Shown in pieces: positions 13,702-21,307 of a stretch of DNA of 30,126 nt. Source of the stretch: a virus; the IMG/VR virus record IMGVR_UViG_3300044858_000338, positions 1-30,126 of that record. The stretch is one strand, 5' to 3'. Below the pieces are notes generated by a model. That model was not told the origin of the DNA, made no database searches, and saw only the letters and a program-made list of their open reading frames with translations. A program made the translations under genes and the position numbers. Every line of letters begins with the position of its first letter. Positions within the stretch are counted from its first letter, which is position 1.

Positions 13702-14678
13702 TGAGCGACCTTGATAATCAACCCACAGTTGACAACGAAACCGTAGACCGCAAAGAACTGCTTGCCCGCCAGTTTGAGGAAGCCGAGGCACAGCCCGAAG
13801 CGCCCCGCGAATCCGGGCGCGACGAATCTGGCCGATTTGCCAAGACCGTTGCCGAAGAACCCGCCCCCGAGCCTGCCGAGGAAGCCGTATGGCGTCGTCC
13901 TCCGGCCTCGTGGAAGAAGGATTATCACGAGGTTTGGCAGAAAGCCGACCCTCGCCTACAAGAATACGCTTACCAGCGCGAAGAACAGATGCGCCGTGGC
14001 GTGGAACCGCTGCTGCAAGCCAAGCAGTTTGCCGATTCCATCCAAGAAGCCATCAGCCCGTACATTTCGACCATTACCGGCCTTGGGCTTAAGCCCGAGC
14101 AGGCCATTGCGTCGTTGATGAAGGCCGATCACACCCTTCGCACCGCTGACCCTCAGACCCGTTACAACTACTTCATGCAGTTGGCCAACGAATACGGTGT
14201 CAGCCTCCAAGGGATGCCGCAGGGCCAAGCGCCTGCTGTAGACCCGACCATTTTTAACCTCAAAAACGAGCTTGCCAGCGTTCGTGGCGAAGTGCTGACT
14301 TGGAAACAGCAGCAGGAAGCCGCCGAGCAAGCCGTATTAAGCAACGAAATAGATTCCTTTGCCCAAAAGGCCGAGTACTTCGAAGAAGCACGGCCAGAGA
14401 TGATTAAGCTCCTCCAGAGCGGCGTAGCAGAAACGCTTGAGGACGCTTATGATAGGGCAGTTTATGGAAATAGAGATTTGCGGGAGCGCGTACTGTCAGC
14501 CCAACAGGCACAACAGGCCGCTAAAGCTTCCGCAGAGAAAAACCGAGCAGCGAAAGCCGCTCGGGCCGCTGCTGTGAGTGTCAGAAGCGCCACACCCGGC
14601 GCTAACACGGCTCCCAAAGCGCAAAGTCGTCGTGCGTTAATCGAAGAAGCCTTCGAAGAAACTAGCGCACGGTTGTAA
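13698..14678 (+). CDS. Head scaffolding protein
   Basis: 326 residues, highly charged and helical, placed immediately before the coat gene as scaffolds are. Features: acidic, Pro-rich first 65 residues (AEEPAPEPAEEAVWRRPPAS), WKKDYHEVWQKADPRLQEYA, a central helical region with QFADSIQEAISPYI, a coiled coil near 190-220, and an Ala/Lys-rich tail (AAKASAEKNRAAKAARAAAV) ending in RRALIEEAFEETSARL. In the P22 system the scaffold nucleates coat assembly through a basic C-terminal helix and is later released. ATGATG gives two adjacent starts (13698 or 13701). Confidence 0.88.
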   Translation: MMSDLDNQPTVDNETVDRKELLARQFEEAEAQPEAPRESGRDESGRFAKTVAEEPAPEPAEEAVWRRPPASWKKDYHEVWQKADPRLQEYAYQREEQMRRGVEPLLQAKQFADSIQEAISPYISTITGLGLKPEQAIASLMKADHTLRTADPQTRYNYFMQLANEYGVSLQGMPQGQAPAVDPTIFNLKNELASVRGEVLTWKQQQEAAEQAVLSNEIDSFAQKAEYFEEARPEMIKLLQSGVAETLEDAYDRAVYGNRDLRERVLSAQQAQQAAKASAEKNRAAKAARAAAVSVRSATPGANTAPKAQSRRALIEEAFEETSARL

Positions 14679-14701
14679 ACAACTGATATAGGAGCATCTA
14701 A

Positions 14702-15721
14702 ATGGCTTATGCCAACTCTAGTATCAGCGACATTATCGCTACTACGATTCAGAGCCGTAGCGGTGAACTCGCTGATAACGTGACCAACAACAACGCGTTG
14801 TTGCGTCGTCTCAAAGAGCGCGGGAATGTGAAGACATTTTCGGGAGGAAACCTCATCCTCCAAGAAATCATGTACACCGACCCGACCACCAACAACACCA
14901 ACTCGTACAGCGGCTATGAAGTGCTGAACGTCGGTCAGAACAGCCCCATCTCGGCGGCTCAGTTCTCGATCACGCAGTACGCTTCTGCTGTGACCATTTC
15001 GGGTCTGGAGATGATCCAGAACTCGGGTAAGGAGGCCATCATTGACCTTCTTGACGGTCGCATGGAAGTGGCTGAAGCGCAGCTTGCCAACCGCATCAGC
15101 GGTGACCTGTACGGCGACGGTACCGGCAACGCGGGTAAGAACCTCACGGGTCTTGCTGCTGCTGTGCCGGATGACCCGACCACGGGAACCTACGGCGGCA
15201 TCAACCGCGCTGTGTGGACGTTCTGGCAGTCGAAGAAGTACAGCGGCTTGACCGATGGTCTGGCTGCCGTGTCGTCTTCGAACATCCAAGCGTACATGGA
15301 CGCGCTGGCCGTTCAACTCGTTCGTGGCACCGACAAGCCTGACCTCATCGTTGCGGATAACAACTACTATCGGTTGTATCTCCAATCGTTGCAGGCCATC
15401 CAGCGTATTACTGACGCTGGTTCGGGCATGGCGGGCGCGGGCTTTGCTTCGCTTAAGTATTACGGTGCTGGTATGGCCTCCGACGTTGTGTTGGACGGTG
15501 GTATCGGTTCTTCGTCGTACAACAGCGGTGCTGGCAACGCGAACCACATGTGGTTCCTCAACACCAAGTACCTGCACTTCCGCCCGCACAAAGACCGCAA
15601 CTTTGTGCCGATCGGTGGCGAGCGGCAGGCCGTCAACCAAGACGCCATTGTTAAACTGATTGGCTGGGCCGGTAACCTCACCTGCTCGGGCGGTCAGTTC
15701 CAAGGCGTGTTGATTGCTTAA
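14702..15721 (+). CDS. Major capsid protein (HK97 fold)
   Basis: 339 residues with AGGAGC 8 nt before the ATG. The N-terminus (SDIIATTIQSRSGELADNVT) and LLRRLKERGNVKTFSGGNLI fit the N-arm and E-loop region of a coat protein family common in podoviruses; SGLEMIQNSGKEAIIDLLDG is the conserved P-domain helix region, and the end has NFVPIGGERQAVNQDAIVKL. It follows the scaffold and precedes a decoration-like protein. Assignment is from the neighbourhood, size and recognisable family sequence; the fold itself is inferred. Confidence 0.92.
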   Translation: MAYANSSISDIIATTIQSRSGELADNVTNNNALLRRLKERGNVKTFSGGNLILQEIMYTDPTTNNTNSYSGYEVLNVGQNSPISAAQFSITQYASAVTISGLEMIQNSGKEAIIDLLDGRMEVAEAQLANRISGDLYGDGTGNAGKNLTGLAAAVPDDPTTGTYGGINRAVWTFWQSKKYSGLTDGLAAVSSSNIQAYMDALAVQLVRGTDKPDLIVADNNYYRLYLQSLQAIQRITDAGSGMAGAGFASLKYYGAGMASDVVLDGGIGSSSYNSGAGNANHMWFLNTKYLHFRPHKDRNFVPIGGERQAVNQDAIVKLIGWAGNLTCSGGQFQGVLIA

Positions 15722-15733
15722 GGAGTAACGAAA

Positions 15734-16207
15734 ATGAGTGTTTCAACTTCTGGCGTCATTGGCGTTGCTCTTGGTAACACCGACACCTCCCCGCAGTTCA
15801 ATGTTGGCACGACTGTCAACTTGGACGACGGCGGTCAGGCTGTGTATGTGCAGGCTGCTTCGGCAGTCGCGCAATACGACGCCGTTTCCGTGCGTTTTAA
15901 CAACACGGTGGTGCCGATTACCACGACCAACTCTGCGAACAGCAAGGCGGTCGGTTTTGCTCAAACGTCGATTGCCTCTGCCGAGTATGGCTGGGTGCAG
16001 ATCGGCGGCAAGCCGGTTGTCAAACTTGCTGCGTCTTGCCTTCCGGCTGTCCCGCTCTACACGACGGCGACGGCTGGAACGCTTGACGATACTGCGGTTA
16101 GCGGTGGCCTTGTGGCGGGCATTGTTGCCGTCACCACGGCTTCCGGTGCTACTGCGCTGACTTGCGTTGCGGGTTACCCGCACGTTCTGTCGGGCGTGGC
16201 TGGCTAA
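15734..16207 (+). CDS. Head decoration / DUF2190-like protein
   Basis: 157 residues, Gly/Ala/Thr/Val-rich beta protein: VSTSGVIGVALGNTDTSPQF, YVQAASAVAQYDAVSVRFN, SKAVGFAQTSIASAEYGWVQ, then VKLAASCLPAVPLYTTATAG. The layout (a Q/A-rich strand, G-FAQ, YGWVQ-GG, a P-LYTTATAG turn) is that of small capsid decoration or DUF2190-type proteins that bind outside the coat lattice. GGAG is 9 nt before the ATG and it lies directly after the coat gene. Exact family not certain. Confidence 0.75.
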   Translation: MSVSTSGVIGVALGNTDTSPQFNVGTTVNLDDGGQAVYVQAASAVAQYDAVSVRFNNTVVPITTTNSANSKAVGFAQTSIASAEYGWVQIGGKPVVKLAASCLPAVPLYTTATAGTLDDTAVSGGLVAGIVAVTTASGATALTCVAGYPHVLSGVAG

Positions 16208-16209
16208 CC

Positions 16210-16986
16210 GTGCAACCTCTGGAGATCACGGTTGTAGCGGCGGGTACAGCGATGGAGCTTTGCTCCAACATTTGCTCGGCGCGTGGCCGTGGTCTGCCAG
16301 AACTGACCCTCGCTCCCATCAAGCACGATGGCAACATCGTCTTGGTGGCGAGCGGGTGGTCTATGCCGGACTACATTGACGAGATTAAGGCGCACCGCAA
16401 AGCTGGTCGCCCGATTGTGGCTGTAAAGGCTGCACACGACTTTCTGGTTGAAAACGGGGTAGAACCCGACCTGTGGATCAATCTTGACCCACGCGACCGT
16501 ACAAGCGGCATACAGCGGTTAAACGACCATACCGTTTATATGCCCGCCTCACGTTGCTCTCCCTCGACGTTTGAGCATTTGCAAGGGCGCAAGATTCTTT
16601 TGTGGCACTCATGGGCAGAAGGCCCAGAGATGGAGGCCATTGGCCCCAACAAAATTGCCGTTGGTGGTGGCACGACCTCGGGTCTGCGAGCCATCAACAT
16701 TGGATATTTGCTCGGTTTCCGTAACTTCATCATGTACGGCTATGACTCGTGCAATAGCCCTGCTGGTATCAAGCGATTTACGGGCGAAACGAGCGGCCCC
16801 ACGGTAGATGTGTACGTCGGCGGCCCGATGGGCAAGAAATTCACCTGTAATGCCGCAATGGCGCAGCAGGCTAACGAGTTTCAGAAGCTGTTTGAGGTGA
16901 TGGCTGACATCACCCTTGATGTGCGCGGCCCCGGCCTGATTGCCGAGATTATGCGCGTCAGGGACGAGCAGGCAAAGGCGGCCTAA
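16210..16986 (+). CDS. DUF115 / MptE-like Rossmann enzyme
   Basis: 258 residues from GTG at 16210, two nt after the preceding stop; an ATG at 16252 is possible, and the longer frame from 16162 would overlap the previous gene and is less likely. Motifs: NIVLVASGWSMPDYIDEIK (42-60), PIVAVKAAHDFLVENGVEPD (68-87), WINLDPRD, then VGGGTTSGLRAINIGYLLGF (151-170) and NFIMYGYDS. This is the DUF115 pattern, shared by flagellin-modifying accessory factors and the archaeal pterin diphosphokinase MptE. A nucleotide- or sugar-linked transfer reaction is likely; the substrate is unknown. Its place among head genes suggests modification of virion proteins or of host glycans. Confidence 0.78.
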   Translation: MQPLEITVVAAGTAMELCSNICSARGRGLPELTLAPIKHDGNIVLVASGWSMPDYIDEIKAHRKAGRPIVAVKAAHDFLVENGVEPDLWINLDPRDRTSGIQRLNDHTVYMPASRCSPSTFEHLQGRKILLWHSWAEGPEMEAIGPNKIAVGGGTTSGLRAINIGYLLGFRNFIMYGYDSCNSPAGIKRFTGETSGPTVDVYVGGPMGKKFTCNAAMAQQANEFQKLFEVMADITLDVRGPGLIAEIMRVRDEQAKAA

Positions 16987-17813
16987 TGGCTATCCCATCC
17001 CGAGTTTTGGGTAGTGGCATCAGCCAGTTATCCACAGTCTCTATTTGCGGCGATGGCACGGCGTCATTGACCGCTGCCGGTACGTCTGCGGGCGATGCCA
17101 CGCAACTTACATACGTTTATACCAACGTAACGACGGCTGCATCCGGTACGGGCGTAAAGCTGCCCAAGGCCGAAATGGGCGAAACTATTATCATCCGAAA
17201 TGGCGGCGCAAATCCGCTAACGGTGTACCCGTACAGCGCAACTGACACGATTAACGCAGCCGGGTTTGGAACCATCAATGTGGATTGCTCGGCTATGTTT
17301 TATGCCGTTAGCAATACGTTGTGGGAAGAATTGCAAGGCTTCGGTCGCTCGGTGCCAATCCTGCACTACGGTGCGTTTTCGGACACAACGCTGCAAGCAG
17401 CGGCGTCCATCAATACCGCCTACGGCATGACGTTCAACACGACCGATAGCAGCAATGGCGTGTCTATCGGTTCGCCGTCCTCTCGGCTTGTTGTGGCTAA
17501 CCAAGGCGTCTACAACGTGCAGTTTTCGGCACAACTAGACAAAACCTCGGGCGGCACGGGAAACATTTACATCTGGTTGCGTAAAAACGGCACTAATGTT
17601 GCCAACACGGCCAGCACAGTTGCTATTCAAGGCACGGCGGCGCGTACCGTTGCCGCTTGGAACTTTATTATCCAACTTGAACCCACTCACTACGTTGAAT
17701 TGATGTGGGCTACGGATGACACAAGCGTTAGAATTCTTGCAGCCAGCGCTACAAGCGTATGGCCTGCGATTCCCTCGGTTATTTGTACTTTGACCCAAGT
17801 CAATAACCTATAA
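16986..17813 (+). CDS. Structural protein with C-terminal C1q-like jelly roll
   Basis: 275 residues, starting at a TAATG overlap. The first about 120 residues are a beta domain (GETIIIRNGGANPLTVYPYS, TINVDCSAMFYAV). From about residue 125 the chain reads LHYGAFSDTTLQAAASINTA, MTFNTTDSSNGVSI, GVYNVQFSAQLDK, NIYIWLRKNGTNV and WNFIIQLEPTHYVELMWATD, the strand order of phage C1q/TNF-like trimeric domains. Such domains end capsid spikes or fibres and may bind the cell surface. With a DUF115 enzyme just before it, a decorated head or tail protein is a fair reading. Confidence 0.75.
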   Translation: MAIPSRVLGSGISQLSTVSICGDGTASLTAAGTSAGDATQLTYVYTNVTTAASGTGVKLPKAEMGETIIIRNGGANPLTVYPYSATDTINAAGFGTINVDCSAMFYAVSNTLWEELQGFGRSVPILHYGAFSDTTLQAAASINTAYGMTFNTTDSSNGVSIGSPSSRLVVANQGVYNVQFSAQLDKTSGGTGNIYIWLRKNGTNVANTASTVAIQGTAARTVAAWNFIIQLEPTHYVELMWATDDTSVRILAASATSVWPAIPSVICTLTQVNNL

Positions 17814-17839
17814 CCCCAATCCCCACAGGAGCAAGGAAA

Positions 17840-18388
17840 ATGCCATTAGATAGCGATGTTTCAAATGCTGACGCTCAGTTGCACGTTGAGTTCTACACCA
17901 AGGACAACGGTGCTAACGAAGGCAAGACCTACGTTCGGATCATGGCCCCCGGCGATAAGACGAACATTATTGACCAGCCTGCCCGAGACGATCACAAGGA
18001 GCGATTCCCGCGTCAATGGCTTTACTACCAAATGCAGCAAAGCGAAGGCGCAGCGTCGCAGATTGGAACGCCTATCTCAGAGTGGCACAAGGCTGCTCCA
18101 GAGGAAATTAACCGTGACCAGATTGCGGAACTTGCCATCCTCAAGTTCATCACAGTTGAACAGCTGGCCTTGGCATCTGACGCGCAATTACAACGTATCG
18201 GCATGGGTGGCGTGGGTTTGCGTGAACGCGCCCGCCAGTACCTCAACCGTAAAAACCGCATGGACAGCAGCGCGGAATTGGAAGAAACGAAAAAGCAGTT
18301 AGCGGAACTACAAGCGCAGATGGCAGAGTTTATTAGCTCGCAGCCGCGCCGTGGCAGACCGCCGAAGGAAATAGCCGCAGAGGGATAA
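17840..18388 (+). CDS. Conserved phage protein with basic RGRP tail
   Basis: 182 residues, with AGGAGCAAGGA before the ATG. The core has LHVEFYTKDNGANEGKTYVR, PGDKTNIIDQPARDDHKERF and PRQWLYYQM, then IGTPISEWHKAAPEEI, and FITVEQLALASDAQLQRIG, a combination I recognise from uncharacterised proteins coded between coat and adaptor genes. After a coiled coil (EETKKQLAELQAQMAEF) it ends in RRGRPPKE, an AT-hook-like motif. It could bind DNA in the virion or act in head completion; neither is proven. Confidence 0.7.
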   Translation: MPLDSDVSNADAQLHVEFYTKDNGANEGKTYVRIMAPGDKTNIIDQPARDDHKERFPRQWLYYQMQQSEGAASQIGTPISEWHKAAPEEINRDQIAELAILKFITVEQLALASDAQLQRIGMGGVGLRERARQYLNRKNRMDSSAELEETKKQLAELQAQMAEFISSQPRRGRPPKEIAAEG

Positions 18389-18391
18389 CGT

Positions 18392-19309
18392 ATGTCTACG
18401 ACCACGATGCTTCAACTCGTCCAGCAAGTCACGAACGAACTGGGCGTTGCTACACCGGCCACGGTAGCGGGCAACAGCAACCAAGATGTTATTCAAATCT
18501 TGGCGCTAATGAACGCTTCTGGCTACGAGTTGATGCGTCGTGCTGATTGGCGTGAACTGACCAAGCAGCATACGTTCTATACGGAAGCTATATCGACAAC
18601 CGGCACTTGGACGGACAGCGCGTATACGATTACGGGCATCCCTTCTACTGCCGGTCTGTCTACCGCCTACCAAGTGCAGGGCGATGGCATCCCCAACGCG
18701 ACGTACATCACAAGCGTAGACAGCGCCACCCAAGTCACGCTGAACTACGAACCGACCTCCAATCAGGTTAACGCTGAAGTCATTTTCCAGAAGGTTAAAT
18801 ACGACCTTCCGGCTGACTACTACAGCACGGTAAACCGCACCCATTGGGACAAGAGCAAGCGCTGGGAAATGCTCGGCCCTGAGTCAGCGCAACAATGGGA
18901 GTGGCTGCTGTCGGGCTATATCAGCACCGGCCCGCGCATCCGATGGCGTTTGCTCGGTCAATTCTTCCAGATTTGGCCGGGTATGAACGCGGGCGAGTTG
19001 CTCGGCTTTGAGTACCGCAGCAACGGGTGGGCTAATGCTGCTAACGGCACCCCCAAAACTAGCTTTACCGCCGACTCGGACACCTGCATCTACCCAGATC
19101 GGGTGATGGTGCTGTCCACCAAGCTCAAGTATTTTGAGGCTAAGGGCTTTGATACCACGGCCATCTACCGTGATTATCTGCAAGAGCTTGAAACGGCCAT
19201 TGCACAAGACACGGCGTCTGCAAACCTGTCGTTTGCGCCACGACCGGGTACGGTGCTGATCGGCTACGACAACATCCCAGACAGCGGTTACGGCTCCGAG
19301 GGCAACTAA
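18392..19309 (+). CDS. Head-tail adaptor (P22 gp4-like)
   Basis: 305 residues. The N-terminal helices with ILALMNASGYELMRRADWRE are typical of the gp4-like adaptor family; an inserted beta domain (TYITSVDSATQVTLNYEP) and the downstream YYSTVNRTHWDKSKRWEMLG, then RIRWRLLGQFFQIWPGMNAG and FEYRSNGWA follow the long version of this family found in many environmental podoviruses, longer than P22 gp4 itself. It should bind the portal ring and connect it to the hub coded next. GAGGG lies upstream; the gap to the hub gene is one nt. Confidence 0.85.
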   Translation: MSTTTMLQLVQQVTNELGVATPATVAGNSNQDVIQILALMNASGYELMRRADWRELTKQHTFYTEAISTTGTWTDSAYTITGIPSTAGLSTAYQVQGDGIPNATYITSVDSATQVTLNYEPTSNQVNAEVIFQKVKYDLPADYYSTVNRTHWDKSKRWEMLGPESAQQWEWLLSGYISTGPRIRWRLLGQFFQIWPGMNAGELLGFEYRSNGWANAANGTPKTSFTADSDTCIYPDRVMVLSTKLKYFEAKGFDTTAIYRDYLQELETAIAQDTASANLSFAPRPGTVLIGYDNIPDSGYGSEGN

Positions 19310-19310
19310 T

Positions 19311-20879
19311 ATGGCCGGATTGCGTCAACGTCGCTTCGTACAACGTGCGGTGGCGAACGTCGCATCGCTTCCGGCTCCTATTGGGGGTTGGAACGCCCGC
19401 GATTCGCTCGCCAACATGGCCCCGACCGATGCGGTCATTTTAGATAACCTGTTTCCGGGCGTTTCTAACGTCAATTTGCGTGGTGGATATGTTCGTCATG
19501 CAACGGGATTGCCGGGTCAGGTTGAGACGCTATTTAGTTATGCGGGTGCGGCAACTAATAAGCTGTTTGCCGTTTCTGACGGCAAGGTTTACGACGCAAC
19601 CTCGGCGGGTGCTGTGGGTGCGGCGGCGGTTAGCGGCCTAACCAACAGCCGGTGGGAGTACATCAACGTAACCACGCCGGGCGGCAATTATTTAATGGCC
19701 GTCAACGGCACCGACAAGCCGCTGCTGTACAACGGATCAACTTGGACAGCGTTAGATGGCGCATCAACGCCTGCCATTACCGGCGTTACGACTACCACGC
19801 TTTCCAATATCACGCTGTTTAAGAACCGCGTGTGGTTTATCCAAAAAGACACCCTAAAAGCATGGTATCTGCCAACCCTTGCGGTGGGCGGTGCGGCGCA
19901 GGAAATTGACTTGTCAGCCGTTGCTAGGCTTGGCGGCACGTTAGTTGCCCTTGGCACATGGACGATTGACGCTGGTTACGGCGTAGACGACAACCTTGTT
20001 TTTGTCACCGACAAGGGCGAGGTCATTGTTTATCGCGGAACCGATCCCTCTAGCGCCTCAACATGGGCGCTGATTGGCGTTTGGATGGTGGGTGCGCCTA
20101 TCTCCAAGCGCTGCATGATGAAGTACGGCGGCGATTTGCTGTTGTTGACGCTTGACGGGCTGTTCCCGCTTGCCTCGGCGCTGCAATCGTCCCGCCTTGA
20201 CCCCAACGTGGCGTTGTCAGACAAAATTCAAGGCGCGTTTGCTGCTGCCGCTCAGAATTACAAGAACAACTTTGGTTGGGGCATGATTTACAACGCAAAC
20301 AACAATGCGTTGATCGTCAACGTCCCCGTTAGTACGGGCAGCCAAGAGCAATTTGTGATGAACAACATTACAAAGGCTTGGTGCCGGTTTACGGGGTGGA
20401 CAGCTAACTGTTTTAACATCCTTAATGATGACCCGTACTTTGGCGGCAACCAGTTTGTCGGCAAGTGTTGGACGATTGGCACCACGGGCTATGTGGACAG
20501 CACCAACAACATTGATGGGCGGGCGCTACAGGCGTTTAACTACTTTGATTCGCGTGGCGTAAAGAAATACTTTACCCGCGCACGGCCTAGCTTGTTCAGC
20601 AACGGGCAACCAGCCGTCAATATCGACATTAACGTGGACTTTGACCTCGCCCCCTCTACGGCGGCTCTGTCCTATTCGCCCTCCACGGCGGGCCTTTGGG
20701 ACACCGCCAAGTGGGACGACGGCACATGGGGTCAAGACACGATTATTAGCAACAACTGGCAAGGCGTTACGGGTATTGGCTACTGCGCTGGCATCCAAAT
20801 GAGCAGCACTAGCAAGAACCTGCAACTTCAATGGGCATCCACAGACATTGTGTTCCAAATCGGATGGGCTGGCATATAG
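19311..20879 (+). CDS. Tail hub / DNA stabilisation protein (P22 gp10-like)
   Basis: 522 residues. The start has LPAPIGGWNARDSLANMAPT and DAVILDNLFPGVSNVNLRGG, the hallmark of gp10-type hub proteins; repeated strands follow (KLFAVSDGKVYDATSAG, NYLMAVNGTDKPLLYNGSTW, FKNRVWFIQKDTLKAWYLP, DDNLVFVTDKGEVIVYRGTD), as expected for a beta-propeller-like core. The C-terminal region with GRALQAFNYFDSRGVKKYF resembles the same family. It plugs the tail after packaging and holds the fibres. It is somewhat longer than P22 gp10. Confidence 0.87.
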   Translation: MAGLRQRRFVQRAVANVASLPAPIGGWNARDSLANMAPTDAVILDNLFPGVSNVNLRGGYVRHATGLPGQVETLFSYAGAATNKLFAVSDGKVYDATSAGAVGAAAVSGLTNSRWEYINVTTPGGNYLMAVNGTDKPLLYNGSTWTALDGASTPAITGVTTTTLSNITLFKNRVWFIQKDTLKAWYLPTLAVGGAAQEIDLSAVARLGGTLVALGTWTIDAGYGVDDNLVFVTDKGEVIVYRGTDPSSASTWALIGVWMVGAPISKRCMMKYGGDLLLLTLDGLFPLASALQSSRLDPNVALSDKIQGAFAAAAQNYKNNFGWGMIYNANNNALIVNVPVSTGSQEQFVMNNITKAWCRFTGWTANCFNILNDDPYFGGNQFVGKCWTIGTTGYVDSTNNIDGRALQAFNYFDSRGVKKYFTRARPSLFSNGQPAVNIDINVDFDLAPSTAALSYSPSTAGLWDTAKWDDGTWGQDTIISNNWQGVTGIGYCAGIQMSSTSKNLQLQWASTDIVFQIGWAGI

Positions 20880-21307
20880 AAAGCGGCAAGGATGTGGGCG
20901 AGTGGGTTTGCTCCCAGACCGAAGGGGGCTACCACGACGCTCGCTCCAATGCCCTTGGCTTACGAAAAGACGACGATTTGGTGGCCGGTGTGGTGTACGA
21001 GAACTGGAACGGTCGTTCCGTCGTCTGCCATATCGCGGTACAGGGTCGCATGATCCCTGCTTACCTAGCGGCCATATTCGATTACCCCTTCAATGTGTGT
21101 GGGGTTGACAAAATTATCGCTCCCGTGTCAAGCGGGAATAGCAAAGCATTGCGATTAGTGGGTAAAATGGGGTTCACCGAGGAAGCGCGTATCCATAACG
21201 CCGACACCGCCGGGGACATCGTGTTTTTAACTATGACACGGGAGTCGTGTCGGTTCTTAGGAAGGCGTTATGGGCAAAAAGTCACCGAAACCACCTCCAG
21301 CACCTGA
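20864..21307 (+). CDS. GNAT-fold acetyltransferase
   Basis: 147 residues from the ATG at 20864 (MGWHIESGKDVGEWVCSQTE); the longer frame from 20831 would overlap the hub by 49 nt. Motifs: LVAGVVYENWNGRSVVCHIA, a central YLAAIFDYPFNVCGVDKIIA, and VSSGNSKALRLVGKMGFTEE, which is the acetyl-CoA-fold end of GNAT enzymes (N....L...GF). Virus-coded GNATs of this type lie between hub and ejection genes in several podoviruses. The target is unknown: a virion protein, a host protein or an antibiotic-like molecule are all possible. It overlaps the next gene by 38 nt. Confidence 0.8.
   Translation: MGWHIESGKDVGEWVCSQTEGGYHDARSNALGLRKDDDLVAGVVYENWNGRSVVCHIAVQGRMIPAYLAAIFDYPFNVCGVDKIIAPVSSGNSKALRLVGKMGFTEEARIHNADTAGDIVFLTMTRESCRFLGRRYGQKVTETTSST

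Noticed and set aside
14462-15703. 413-codon minus-strand frame opposite the coat gene
   Set aside because: Shadow of the major capsid gene caused by its codon bias; no binding site, no family resemblance and it runs against the late operon.
16162-16209. Longer N-terminus of the DUF115 gene (start at 16162)
   Set aside because: It would overlap the preceding gene by 46 nt, adds residues unlike the family and has no binding site; GTG at 16210 follows the usual spacing of this operon.
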